Shown here one piece after another: positions 11,727-22,322 of a stretch of 64,000 bases of DNA (position 1 is its first letter; each line of letters begins with the position of its first letter). The notes under the pieces were generated by a model. It was given only the letters and a program-made list of their open reading frames with translations, did not search any database and had not been told where the DNA came from. The position numbers and the translations under genes are program-made. The stretch is from Arcuatula senhousia (Eukaryota; Mollusca; Bivalvia; Mytilida; Mytilidae). The stretch covers positions 13,053,001 through 13,117,000 of the forward strand of contig OZ020305.1 of the NCBI GenBank assembly GCA_963971305.1, in the 5' to 3' direction.

Positions 11727-11746
11727 TGACCTATGACCTTTGACCT
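11727..11746 (+). promoter_or_regulatory. Triple TGACCT half-sites, 1 nt spacing (unit 2)
   Basis: Identical in layout to the site at 10,724-10,743. All three half-sites and both one-base spacers are preserved although the surrounding units have diverged. Confidence 0.5.
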
Positions 11747-12615
11747 TTGTCTTAAAGTTAAACTCTTCAATTACTGATAAAAAAATATATATGTACTATG
11801 TTATCTATAACCGTTTAAATGTTATATAAGTAAATAATGCAAACGATGATGTTTTCGGCCGCCATTTTGAAATCACTCAACCGTATCGTGTACTTCTTCG
11901 GCTTAAATGGTAGGTCTTGTCAAGACGGTCATTTTTCATACACATGTCTATTATACTATCTGTTAAGGTTTTCAAGTTATTGGCAAAAAACGTATTTCGC
12001 GAAAACTTGTTTCGGCCGTTATTTCAAAACCGCTCAACCGAATCATGCACTGTTTGGACTCAAATTGTAGGTCTTTTCAAGACAATCATTTTTTGTTCAT
12101 ATATTGTCTATACTATCTCTAACGGTTTTCGAGTTATAAGCAAAAAACCGTTTGACGGCCGCCATTTTGGCAATGGTAAACGCAAAAAAGTTTTTGATTG
12201 CATATTCTTAATCAGGACCCTCTAATCTACTTGGAAACTAAATTTCATCAAAATCGGACAATTTTGACATTTTGCGCCAAGTTTGCGCCATACGCGCGCA
12301 ACCAGGAAGTAAATAACAGCATTCTTTTTGCATGATAAATCATCACTAGGATGTAAGCTACCATTTTCACTAAACAAAATCTTTATAACTATTACCGTTT
12401 AGGAGCTCACCTGATAACAAGGGTAAACAGCGTTTTGCGCCATTGCGCCGAAACTAAGAAGAGTTGGCGCTCACAGGCATACTGATTTCTATTCCTGGCA
12501 GTGCTGAATAAGTGTGCCAAATTTCATTAAGATCGGTCAAGAAACTTTTTGCTCACGAGCGGCAGAAAAAAAAAAGAATAATAATAATAATAATAATAGG
12601 CCTAACGAATACAAT

Positions 12616-12692
12616 AAGGTCTTTCCTACGGAAGGGAAAGACCTTAATAAGAAATACAGTAAGGTCTTTCCTTCTGAAAAGGGAAAGACCTT
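12616..12692. repeat. Two adjacent hairpins, AAGGTCTTTCC arms
   Basis: AAGGTCTTTCC / GGAAAGACCTT pairs occur at 12,616-12,645 and 12,661-12,692, with 8-10 nt loops. The same word (AGGTCTTTCC) opens both units of the element at 10.7 and 11.7 kb, so the hairpins probably mark its 3' end. Confidence 0.75.
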
Positions 12693-13499
12693 AATGATGA
12701 GCTGACACGCGTTATAACTATAAGTAAAACATAAAAGACCTACACTCTAATAACATGATAACAGACAAAAGTAAACTTAAATATGTAACTTGAATGCTTA
12801 AAGTAATAACAGAATACCAAAACGGGTATAAAACAGCTAATTTAGTTATGCTGTATATGAATATTTCAAGGAGTAACCTCTCATCAGCAGCATTTGTATC
12901 AACAAATTGGAAGATCAAAAACCAACGCATTCAAGAACAAAACGTGAATTTAGACAAAGATAATAAACCTTTGCTTGAATTGGTAGCAAAATTGATATTG
13001 TAACGGCTTTGTTAATTTTAAACAATAAATACATAACAGTTTTAGTTTTCCGCACTTTACCCACCAACCTCAGCTATCAGAATGTAATAATTTGTTAATT
13101 TTATTTTCCATAGCCCCTAAGCAGTATCAGCAAACACACTTATTAGTGCAGAAATGTTGTCAACTGAAGTCAGGACAATAGCATTTTTCACTATCAACTT
13201 AACTTTTCTGTTCTCAATAGCAATGGTCCATTATTTGGAATGGGCTTCACATCTATTTGTGTTTGACTAGAAAACCGACCTTTTGTTATTGCTATCAGAT
13301 TTTGTCAAACATAATTGGTAAGAGAAATCGGACTATAATTGGACAGTCTAAAGCTTTAATCCTGATCAAAGCTTCTCTAGCGGTAACATTTTACATGTAC
13401 ACATTACTTAAATCTTCTAAATAATCTGCCTGGCATAATGTAAAATATAACTATCTAAAAATGATTTCATTGAGGGTTAAAATTTCACATCTAGGATAA
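12693..13499. other. Repeat relics, no gene seen
   Basis: The stretch 12,693-12,790 continues block R. The stretch 12,800-12,945 resembles 31,500-31,640 (shared TATGCTGTATATGAATATTTC-like and ATCAGCAGCATTTG-like phrases). The remainder shows nothing supported. Confidence 0.45.
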
Positions 13500-14830
13500 A
13501 GTTTCGAAATTTTGTAAACTTTAATGTAAACATTTTTAGGTCTTGGCTTGTTTTACATTAATTGTTGCGACAACGAGTTTGAGTTTCCATTGAAAAAAAC
13601 CAAACTAATCTGGGAAATTGTTAACTCTCGGTCGATTAAGTTCTTACTGTTTTAATAAATAAAATTTTGAACTTGAGAGTAAACCAAAGGAAAATATCCG
13701 TCCTTGAAAAAAAGCAGGCTTCGACAGGAAGTAGAATTGTCATTCGAAATACGCTTAATGGACAAAACAAAACAAAGGCAAAAAAATGAGTTCACTCTTG
13801 TGTCGACTTGAGTTCGCGTTGTTGATTGAAATTCAGTTGTTTTGTGTTTCCATGTTTTACATGTTGTCTGTTTTTGTCCCGTTCATGTTGGTGTCTACTG
13901 GTTTTGTCTCTGCTATTTTGGACTTTCGACATTCGGATACCTCATTGGTACCTCTGCTTCATTCAATAATACGAATCTTGATATGTCTTTACTAGCTCTT
14001 TTTATTTTGGAAAAAATAAAGAACAAAAAATATTCAATGCCTCAGTTCAAGGACTTCACAAGAAAAATAGAATAAGACATGTAAGAAGAAAACACTTGGA
14101 AACGATACTTTAATAATCATATATACAGTATGCATAAAAAAATCAAAGGAGTCCCGTTGCGAGTTTACAACTCGTATTCATCGTCGAACTCTTAAAAGTT
14201 TAACGAATTGAAAAATATTTATTGATCTTCTCGTAACCACATCGCAAATTAACTACAAAGACTTCAGTGATCGTAAATGACAAGCATATACTGGTAATTA
14301 ACTTGGAAAGATCTCCAAAGAAATTTTATCATTTCGAAACAACATTAATTTGAGTTTGTAACATTCACCGACGTTTTAACTCTAATGGTCGCTCGACGGG
14401 AGTGTGTAAATTCCTGTCACTTCCACAAATATCAAATTATTATTGAAATGTCAAATAAATGAAAATGTTAAATGAGTCACATTAATCTTAGGCTTAAATT
14501 AAAGTGTACCTTAACTTTCTTCTTAAAAACTCTCTGGAATTTCGTCTATTTGCCACACTGTATTTGTGAAGAACATAAAAAACAATCACATTATTTTAAA
14601 ATTATAAGAAGATAATAATTGAAATAATATTTCCTTTCGACCACAGAAAAGCTTGAATTGTAAAAAAAAAATAAAAGTGATATTTGATTTCTTAGTTATA
14701 TGTTTATGATGGTCTGTATCCTTTTACGTGTTTTATAAGAATCTGAATGTAATAAGAATGGTTTTACCTGCGAAAAAGATGTCTTCCTCCAAGGTCTATA
14801 CCTCCAACAAAACCTTAAGGGTTGAACTTT
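13500..14830 (+). repeat. Long repeat block A (copy 1) with an RT 3' tail inside
   Basis: The stretch 13,500-14,090 matches 55,010-57,300 (minus an insertion there) and 21,830-22,210, with landmarks TTTGAGTTTCCATTG, the AAATATCCGTCC type and CAGTTCAAGGACTT. The stretch 14,100-14,830 matches scattered parts of 57,960-59,620. The RT 3' tail family (copy 3) lies at 13,786-13,965. The open frames in that tail are not genes. Confidence 0.6.
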
Positions 14831-15235
14831 CTTGACAAAATGCAATTATGACACCATAGGCTGTATAATCTTGATACTCAGTTTTATGAACATAAGTGGA
14901 CTAGTTTTAGAGGAGTTGAATGGAAATGACGATGGACCAACAATTCTAGTTTATTAACCCCGCCTCATTTTACCTGTTCCAAGCCAGGAAGCTGCTTATG
15001 GTTGCCCACATCCTTTTGAAGATAATTGTTCTGTGTCGAGAAATGGGTCTTGGTATTGAATGTTATGTATTATAGTTTTAATTTCGAGCCAATGAAAGAC
15101 CACGAGCAGCGACTAGTGTTCACATTTGGATATTTTTATTTAAGTGTAAATTAGGTTATGTTGTTAAACTTTTCATTCGTTTTGTTGAAATTAAAAATTG
15201 TTTTATTTTGTCTCTACATCTTTCTTGTGTGTATA

Positions 15236-16009
15236 CCTATCTACCTATCCCCTTCGCTCCGGGCGGGCGCGGAGCATACGGTCAACACAAAGTCTCTCCA
15301 TTCAGTTCGATTCTTTGCCTTTTTCTCTGCCTCACCCAATATCATTTTGAAGTTTTTCACCTCGTTTTCCAGAGTCTTTCTCCCTGGTCTGCGTCGTGGT
15401 TTCTTGCTATGTGGTGTCCATCTAAGTGCCATGTTGTTGAGGTTTGTGTATGGCATTCTGAGGACATGGCCAAGCCAACGGAAGCGTTTCTGTTTTATAT
15501 GCTGAACAATACAGATGGATTCAGTCATCTTAAGTAGATTGATGTTTGATATTTTTTTTGGCCAGACATATTTGATAGAGGCAGCTCTGATAGAAGCTAG
15601 ACAAAGATCTCATGTCATCTTAAGTGACCCTCCAACACTCACTTCCATGTAGTAAAGCTGATTTTACGTTGCTGTTCTTGGTTTTTCTACTATATTGTTT
15701 AGACTTCCAGATGTTGCGTAGTTTTTATAATGCTACTCTTATTTTGGCTAATCTGTTTTTGATGAGGTTAACAAATTTGTCAACTTCTTTTATTTCATTT
15801 CCTTCTACTCTTAGTTTACTAAGAGATGTGTTGTTGAATCTCATAACCTCAGTTTTCTAAGAGTTAAATTGGAGACCGAGCTGGATAGCAAATTAGCTGA
15901 GTCTGTTTGTTTTCGTCTCGGATGTAATCTTGCCTAGTTGACAGGCAGGTAATATCGTCTGCAAAATCAAGGTCTTCTAGTGTTGAAAACATTGACCAAG
16001 TAATCACTC
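15236..16009 (-). mobile_element. 5'-truncated LINE insertion with 14 bp target duplication
   Basis: The insert is bounded by TTCTTGTGTGTATA at 15,222-15,235 and 16,010-16,023. The unoccupied site is seen in the homologous block R2 near 19,920 (TTTTGTGTATATGCCC). The element runs on the minus strand. Its 3' end, just after the ORF stop, is a short ATAGGTAGATAGGTA-like tail rather than poly-A, as in RTE-type LINEs. It is 774 bp long, so most of the element is missing. Confidence 0.85.
15241..16000 (-). pseudogene. LINE ORF2 C-terminal remnant (reverse transcriptase end)
   Basis: Minus strand. The palm-domain motif LDFADDI is encoded at about 15,951-15,972, followed by a degraded stretch with GLQFNS-like, KTEVMRF-like and VDKFV-like segments. 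An open frame at 15,528-15,241 reads KRFRWLGHVLRMP, ALRWTPHSKKPRRRPGRK, then WRDFVLTVCSAPARSEGD and a stop. This tail block is typical of the end of LINE reverse transcriptase-endonuclease proteins. The FADD aspartates are present; frameshifts and the missing N-terminus make it non-functional. A related tail is at 51,780-52,040 on the other strand. Confidence 0.8.
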
Positions 16010-16365
16010 TTCTTGTGTGTATATGCTCATTATATTATTGTATCAAATGATTGATTTTAAATAGGGTTTTTCTATTTATTTTCTTACAAATTATTTATTG
16101 AACAAAGCTAAAAAAAACTGTACCACCTACCAGACAATTGCTTAGAACTTTCACTTAATGGTTTTTCTGTTGTTATGTTGAGACTTATTAGAACCACGAA
16201 CTAGGACTTTTGATTTTCGTACGAGTTCCATGACACGAATACCCGAGCTAATATTCCATGCTATACATGTGTTACCATGTAACATCTCATCTGTGTGTTC
16301 TATTTTGCGATATTGCCCGATAATCCTCTATTTTTATTAAATATGCTATTTTTATTAAATATGGT

Positions 16366-16593
16366 ATGTAGAAATACAAATGACAACAAAGTTCCAGACA
16401 ATAAATTTTGCTACGCCTGACGCGCATTTCGTCTATTCAAGACTCATCAGAGGCGCTTTACCAAAAATATTGAAAATGCCAAACACTGTATGAATATGAA
16501 GAGCATAGAACAGTATAACCAAAAATACCAAACTGGGGAACCAAATTATTACTAAGATATTCAACCTATGTCTGGGGTAGGAAGAACAAATGT
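16366..16593 (+). repeat. ~220 bp dispersed repeat, full length (copy 3)
   Basis: It runs from ATACAAATGACAACAAAG to CTATGTCTGGGGTAGGAAG. It interrupts block R between TATGTAGAA and AACAAATGTTGCCCC, which are adjacent in R2 near 20,230. It gives good boundaries for the family: about 225 bp, no ORF. Confidence 0.85.
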
Positions 16594-16794
16594 TGCCCCG
16601 ATTGCCTGTTTTTTCATATTGTCCACTGGTCTTTTATTTGATATATTTGTCTAGAAATGATGTTCCTTGTATGCAAACGATGCAATACAATTTTAACAGT
16701 AATACCATGTAAGCCTGGGGCATTAACCAAATTTATCAATGTTTCATACACAGCTGTCATTTTTGTTTTTAAAGAATATTGTTAAAACCCTGAG

Positions 16795-17010
16795 GTTCTT
16801 CATACCTTAGACATAGGTTGATCTCATTCATAATTTGGTTCCCAGTTTGGCATTTTTGGTTTTATTGTTCAATGCTCTTCATATTCATATTGCGTTTGGC
16901 ATTTTCAATCTTTTGGTAGAGCGCCTCTGATGAGTCTTGAATAGACAAAAAGCGCGTCAGGCGTAGCAAAATTTATTGTCTGGAACTTTGTTGTATTTTT
17001 TATTTCTGAG
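16795..17010 (-). repeat. ~220 bp dispersed repeat, inverted (copy 4)
   Basis: The reverse complement shows all family landmarks, with CAACCTATGTCTAAGGTATG at its 3' end. Together with copy 3 it forms an inverted pair about 200 bp apart. Confidence 0.85.
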
Positions 17011-17230
17011 TTTGATAATACATTTTTGTGGTTTTCTATTTTGAAATTAAATATAGAGATAAAATAAAATCATGACAGAAAAAGTCTTAGTGCATACAGA
17101 CTTTTTTGGATTAGGAACGGTATAAATTTGCTGAAAACGCAACAAGCTGTTTACGAACCCCAATGTATAAATACTATACACTAAGATAGAAAGAGTATAG
17201 GGATGAAAGAGGAAAAAAACCAACGATAAT

Positions 17231-17739
17231 ATACAAAGCACCAGGCAAATTTTCTAAATTACGTCTGGTGATATCTGTCAGTGACACAAAGAGACACATG
17301 TTCTAACTGTAACAGGCAAAAAATTTATTCGGAAAATTCAAGTATGACTATAACGAGCCTATGAATGGTAGTAAAATATCATAAGCTTTGCATCAACTTA
17401 GAAATTTTAAGTAAGATTATACTAAAAATTACACTTTAGTTTTTTTAAGCGGGTTAACAACAATCCCATCCACCTACCCCTAGAAGGAACACAGAAACAT
17501 GGCCTGCTTGGGCAAAAATGGGAGGAGAAGTATTTCAGAAATTGTTAGACGAAATTGGTAAGAGCTCAATCTAGTAGAACAGTCGGACAGTTCTACACCT
17601 CTTTGGAGTTGTATTCCCGCCAGTTTTAAGCAGCTTTTAAAAGCGACAAAATTACCCAATATCATGTTCGTATTCATAAACTACTTTTCTGTTACTATCG
17701 AAGAAACGGAATATTGCAATCCGTTATGTAAAGATAAAC
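17231..17739. other. No gene seen
   Basis: AT-rich sequence. The minus-strand frame near 17,480-17,677 has no recognisable family. Confidence 0.4.
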
Positions 17740-19500
17740 CTTTTTGTACATTTTATAAATTGATATTTCACAGTTCACTTATATTAAACCTTAGTTTATA
17801 AACCAGGATGTTGTTGGTGCAACATTTTGCTAGCAGCACTCTACTGCAAAATAGAAAACACCCGTAGTCAAAATAAGTTCTGAAGGGTTAATTTAGAATA
17901 TAACAAGAAGATTGTCATTTGGGTTGCAAAAAACCCCAACTTATTAAGAGTGAAATTAGTTCATTGAACCCTTGAAAACACACTCAATCTTTCAACTTTC
18001 ACATCTTTAATTATACCTAAAGCTAACGGGACAAAATACTTGGGTCGAGCTCAAACCTTATCCCACCAGTTAATATACAAATTTTTCAGATTTTTTTTCC
18101 GACACCGCTGTCTCCGTGACCAACTATTAGACCAAGGTTTTAAGGAAATACGTCTCATAAAACAATTCTTCATTCATTATCACCAACAGATGGAAAAATT
18201 CAAAATTATCTTAAACGTGATGGTAATTGATTGTTTTGATCAGTTTTTGGCTTATTGTTGTACTGAGATGGTCACCTCAATATTTGTGTTATTATCGGAC
18301 CGTAAAATCGAAATGGAAGAGGGAGGCGTTCCATAAAACCTGGTTTATATCGCCATTTCTTTTGAAATGCCTGTACCCTTTGGATATCCTATGATTCAAG
18401 TATGTCTTTCTTGATTTATCTTTTCTTTTTGACATTTAGATTGATCCTCCAAGTTCGGTAATTTTGTTGCATTGTTTAAACTTTTATTTTCATATTGGAC
18501 TCTACATATAGTCTAACTTTGGTGCTTCCTTCGTGTTGAGTATCACTCATAAAGCAGTATTAGAGTAGTAGCGCTTACGAATTCTCACATTGAAAACACA
18601 ATTTCTAAATCTAAGTCCAATTATAACCTCTAAATGATATTCCACTTTAATGAAAAAGCTTCATGAGGATTTGTCTTCATGTTAAGTTTTAATCAAAAAC
18701 CATCAAACATTTCAGAAATTACACTTACGAGATAAATGGACCAGTGAGTTGACGAACGGACAGACAGAAATGATGATTCATATATATCCCGCCAACATTT
18801 GTTTGCAGAATGATATAATAGATTTAACCTAAGCACCACAAAGAACTTTGAAAAAAGTAATACGTTAAATTTTCTCGTTCAAACATTTAAAGTAATGTAA
18901 CACAAAATTTAGAAAAAAAGAACATTTTGCATTTATTGGAGCAAAATAATGTCAAACAATCGAGTTTTAACATCTGATGTAATCTAAGCTTCTATCTAAA
19001 TCATTTAATGATAGGCTGCTATCGAAAATTATGTCATTCTTAAAGATCTACGCGTGGAATCTTACCTCGAGTGCTTATTATGAAGACGAAATTGCTTTTT
19101 CAGATGGTACATTCAGGAAATTATAAATAAATGTTCCAATACTTTGATAAAAAAAAATCACATGAATCCATGTATTTGAAAAGAAAATGGAAAAACCAAG
19201 AGAAATATTTTTTGAAAATCTTTTTAAAAAGAGGGCATTATACATGACATAGTTATCCCTTTCTAAACACAAGAGATAAGTATGTTTGTTATACTACAAT
19301 CTTAATGTTTTTTTTAAAATTCAGTGATGGGAACATTGGGTGATCTTTTATTTTCTCAAGAAGATTTGAAAAAATCATACACTTTCTCGATTGAAAATTG
19401 GGCATGTTCTGTACGGTTTATTTCAAACAAACTGTTTCTTATAATTAATCACGAAATACTTACAACCTAACAACAGTTATATAACAATATCATTGTAAAA
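17740..19500 (+). repeat. Long repeat block S, copy S1
   Basis: It matches S3 (26,190 on) and S4 (41,500 on): GCAACATTTTGCTAGCAGCAC, CGTAGTCAAAATAA, ACACTCAATCTTTC, GGTCGAGCTCAAAC, CATAAAACCTGGTTTA, ATGATGATTCATATATAT, AATCTAAGCTTCTATC. It lacks the minisatellite of S3 and S4. An RT C-terminal relic lies inside at 18,060-18,260. Confidence 0.7.
18060..18260 (+). pseudogene. RT C-terminal relic in block S1
   Basis: The plus-strand frame reads HRCLRDQLLDQGFKEIRLIK, then QFFIHYHQQMEKFKIILNVM. This aligns by eye with the LLSSLKKFYGRHRALVDKYG block of the RT end at 6.6 kb (L..QGF..IRL...F...Y...KF.I....M). Diverged copies lie at 24.2, 26.5, 43.6 and 57.5 kb. It is a fossil of the same or a sister RT family. 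The open frame (18,040-18,336) is incidental to the repeat; there is no palm domain. Confidence 0.55.
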
Positions 19501-19619
19501 AGACCTCGCAGAGGATTTTCCTTCCCTACATCGCATTTCACTCGTAAAGACATCGTTAAGACACCGTAACGTGGTCGTAAACGCTTAAAGATTGTTTTTT
19601 TTTCATCGGTGGACGAGGA

Positions 19620-20650
19620 TGCGTAAAAACCCCACAACCTTTATTTCCTGTTCCAAGCCTGGAATCTACGCGTATGTGAAAGCTTATTGTTGCACCTTTC
19701 CTTTTAAATTGAATTGTTCTATGTCCAAAAATGGGTCATGGTATTGAATGTTATGTATTATAGTTTTAATCCCGGGACAATGCAAGACTGCGAGCAGCGA
19801 CTAGTGGTCACATTCGGATATTTTTGTCTCTGTTAAGTGAAAATTAGGTAATATTGTAAAACTTGCCATTCGTTTCCTAAAACAAAAATTGTTTTACTTT
19901 TTCTTTCCGTTTTTCTTTTGTGTATATGCCCATTATATTATTGTATCAAATATTTGATTTTAAAAGGGTTTTGCTATTTATTTTCTTACAAATTATTTAT
20001 TGAACAAAACTAAAAATGTACCACCAGGCACCTACCTGAAATTGCTAAGAACTTTCACTAAAGGGTTTTTTGTTTTTATGTTGTGATTTATTAGAACACG
20101 AACTAGGACTTTTGACACAAAAACCCGAGCTAATATTACATGATATACATATGTTACCATGTAACATCTCATCTTAATGTTCTATTTTGCGATATCGTCT
20201 GATGGTCCTCTATTTTTATCAAATATGCTATGTAGAACAAATGTTGCCCCGATTTCCTGTGTTTATCATATTGTCTATAGGTCTTTTGTTTGATATATTT
20301 GTCTAAAAATAATGTTACTAGTTTGTAGACGATGTACTGTATTTTGAACAGAAATATCATGTAAGCCTGGGGTCTAACCAAATTTATCAATGTTTCATGC
20401 ACAGCTGTCCTTTTTGTTTTTTAAGAATATTTTTTTTTCTTAGTTTGATAATACATTTTTGTGGTTTTCTATTTTGAAATTATTTATAGAAATAAAATTA
20501 AATCATGAGAGAAAAAGTCTTAGTGCATACATGTACAGACTTTTTTGGAACAAAAACGGTATAAATTTACTGAAAACGCAACAAGCTGTTAATACTATAC
20601 ATTAAGATAGAAAGAATGTAGGGATGAAAAAGGAAAAGAAAACAAACGTA
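19620..20650 (+). repeat. Long repeat block R, copy R2 (uninterrupted)
   Basis: Uninterrupted counterpart of R1. It supplies the empty-site evidence for the LINE insertion and the 16,366 repeat. No coding content. Confidence 0.7.
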
Positions 20651-20689
20651 TGGCAAGTTTAACAATATAACCTTCTTAACACTTAAACA

Positions 20690-20870
20690 AAGACAAAATA
20701 TATCCAAATGTGACCACTAGTCGCTGCTCGTGGTCCTGCATTGCACCTAGATTAAAATATAATACATTACATTCAATACAAAGACCCATTTCTGGACATA
20801 GAAAAAATATTTCCATACGGACAGGAGCAACCACAAGCTCAAATTGGACATATAACAACTATTTTAAAAA
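20690..20870 (-). repeat. Inverted fragment of block R
   Basis: The reverse complement of 20,700-20,800 reads GAGCAGCGACTAGTGGTCAC, with TTGAATGTAATGTATTATA-like sequence before it. It matches 15,060-15,130 and 19,745-19,815 and is placed head-to-head with R2. Confidence 0.65.
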
Positions 20871-20940
20871 AGGACGATCAATTTCTGCCCTCTAACCACA
20901 GACCTATATCTTTCATTAGCTGTCGGGAAGGTTATTTTAA

Positions 20941-21498
20941 GGTTAGTGAGGACACCTTACCCCAAAAATAATGCCGAATTTAAAATGTCAAATTTTTTGA
21001 TATATTAGTATTAGGTATATACTATATCTTGTGAAAAATATTGGACCCCCTTTCCAGGCTTGTTTTCCAAAAATTTAGGCTCAAAGTTTTCCCAAATTAC
21101 TATAGATTATATAGGAAAGGCCAAATAATTAGCATAAAATCTTGTCGCAGAAAAAATCCACGAATTTAAATTCTTTTTTATTTGATAAAAATCAATGAAA
21201 TACAATATATTTTGAAATTAAACAATAAATACTGGGGGTCACCAGCTTACTTTTCTGTCTACAATACAAATCTCTGTAATTTTTTTGTCATTTTTCAAGT
21301 GGATTATCTCCCTTGTTTTATTTGAAAATTTTATTTATGAAGGAATTGTTGTTTTATTTGAATTTAAATTAATTTATTTTGATTAAGTTTTATTAAATGA
21401 AACTATTTAACACAAGTTTTAAGGTATTTTTGACATTTGCACTGTTTTTTTTGCATTTTTAGCTGTTTTTGGTCACATGACAGGTGTCCTCGCTAGCC
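20941..21498. mobile_element. 558 bp mini-transposon with TTAA duplication
   Basis: TTAA at 20,937-20,940 and 21,499-21,502 flanks ends GGTTAGTGAGGACACCT and AGGTGTCCTCGCTAGCC (17 bp inverted repeats, two mismatches). The interior is AT-rich with no ORF. TTAA targeting is known for piggyBac and Kolobok. Ends beginning GG favour Kolobok-type over the CC-start of piggyBac, but no transposase is present to decide. Confidence 0.75.
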
Positions 21499-21502
21499 TT
21501 AA

Positions 21503-21740
21503 AATGAATGACTAAAAGGAAAATGAATAACAAAAAGGAAAATTTGTCATTTTCCTATTCGAAGTCGAAAAGGAAAATGAATAACGAAAAAAAGGGTCAT
21601 TTTCCTATTCAAAATTGTAAAGAAAAATGGATGACGAAAAGGAAAATGAATAACGAAAAGAAAAATAGTTTCTAATTGTATGTATACATAAATGTTAACT
21701 GTATGCATATAAATTTTGAAAAACGAAAAGGAAATCACTT
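21503..21740. repeat. Degenerate AAAAGGAAAATGAATAAC minisatellite
   Basis: The word AAAAGGAAAATGAATAAC and its reverse complement (TCATTTTCCTATTC) recur in tandem with variation, some copies inverted. The minus-strand open frame here is an artefact. Confidence 0.75.
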
Positions 21741-22293
21741 GTCTGTGATTCCTTTTTGTACATTTTATAAATTAATGGTTATTTAACAATGTTACTCTTA
21801 AAAACTTGAAATTACGTTTCCTTTATGGTTGTTTATGCCTTTATGGCAAGTTTGAGTTTCCATTGGATAAACTTACTAACCTTGGGTATTGTCGTCCTTC
21901 CATTGTTTGGGTTCGAAGGTCACTGTTTTAATTGACATGAACTTGCAATTCAACCCACAGGATAAATATATCCATCCTTAATAAAGCAACAGGCTGTGAC
22001 AGGAATTAGAATCATCCTTAACAGTAGAATAAGTTTTACAAACCAAGACAAAGCAAATGCATAGAAAGTTTCAATGTGGTTGGCATATAAAAAGAAACTT
22101 TATATGGTACACAAGCTCGTTTATTCTTTAGAAAAAAAGAAATGAGAATATTCTGTCTCAGTTCAAGGACTAAACAACAAAGATATAACTACAACAAAAT
22201 CATGGTAATGAAACTGTGAACATAAACGGTATAAAGATCCTCGGGATCAAAAATTTTCTAAAACAGTTATGGCTGCAGCGACTTGACCAGTAC
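21741..22293 (+). repeat. Block A fragment (copy 2)
   Basis: The stretch 21,830-22,210 resembles 13,560-14,060: TTGAGTTTCCATTG, GATAAATATATCCATCC, AGGCTGTGACAGGAA, CAGTTCAAGGACT. No gene. Confidence 0.55.
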
Positions 22294-22322
22294 TGATGCT
22301 AATGAATATTTAATTAGCATCA
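22294..22322. repeat. Perfect 10 bp-arm hairpin next to CACGTGAC
   Basis: TGATGCTAAT (22,294-22,303), a 9 nt AT loop, then ATTAGCATCA (22,313-22,322). The right arm overlaps a TCACGTGAC E-box-like site. Confidence 0.7.

Larger units (their letters stand above)
10674..12690 (+). mobile_element. Composite non-coding repeat element, two ~1 kb units
   Basis: Two direct units start at about 10,680 and 11,683, each with GCCATTTGTTC, AACAAATGAGAGGTCTTTCC, TGACCTATGACCTTTGACCT, CGGCCGCCATTTTGAAA-type phrases, CATACGCGCGCAACCAGGAAG and a (AAT)n-rich end. After unit 2 come two hairpins with AAGGTCTTTCC arms. Flanking DNA matches an uninterrupted copy at 10,400-10,430, which indicates insertion. Open frames in the units are repeat artefacts that match each other. 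No transposase is present, so this is a non-autonomous element or a tandem of two. Confidence 0.65.
14950..17230 (+). repeat. Long repeat block R, copy R1 (host of three nested insertions)
   Basis: It matches 19,620-20,650 along its length: CCTGTTCCAAGCC, GAATGTTATGTATTATAG, GAGCAGCGACTAGT, GTACCACC and AAAACGCAACAAGCTGTT. Relative to R2 it is interrupted by a LINE fragment (15,236-16,009) and by two ~220 bp repeats (16,366 plus; 16,795 minus). It encodes nothing recognisable. Confidence 0.7.

Noticed and set aside
11034..12225. Pairs of similar 71-102 codon frames in the composite element
   Set aside because: They resemble each other only because the two units are copies; the frame drifts and no family is recognised.
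15158..15537. Plus-strand open frames of 109-115 codons
   Set aside because: Shadows of the minus-strand LINE RT tail, which has clear family motifs.
18040..18336. Whole 98-codon frame as a gene
   Set aside because: Only the middle carries RT-like sequence; other block S copies are broken, so it is recorded as a relic.
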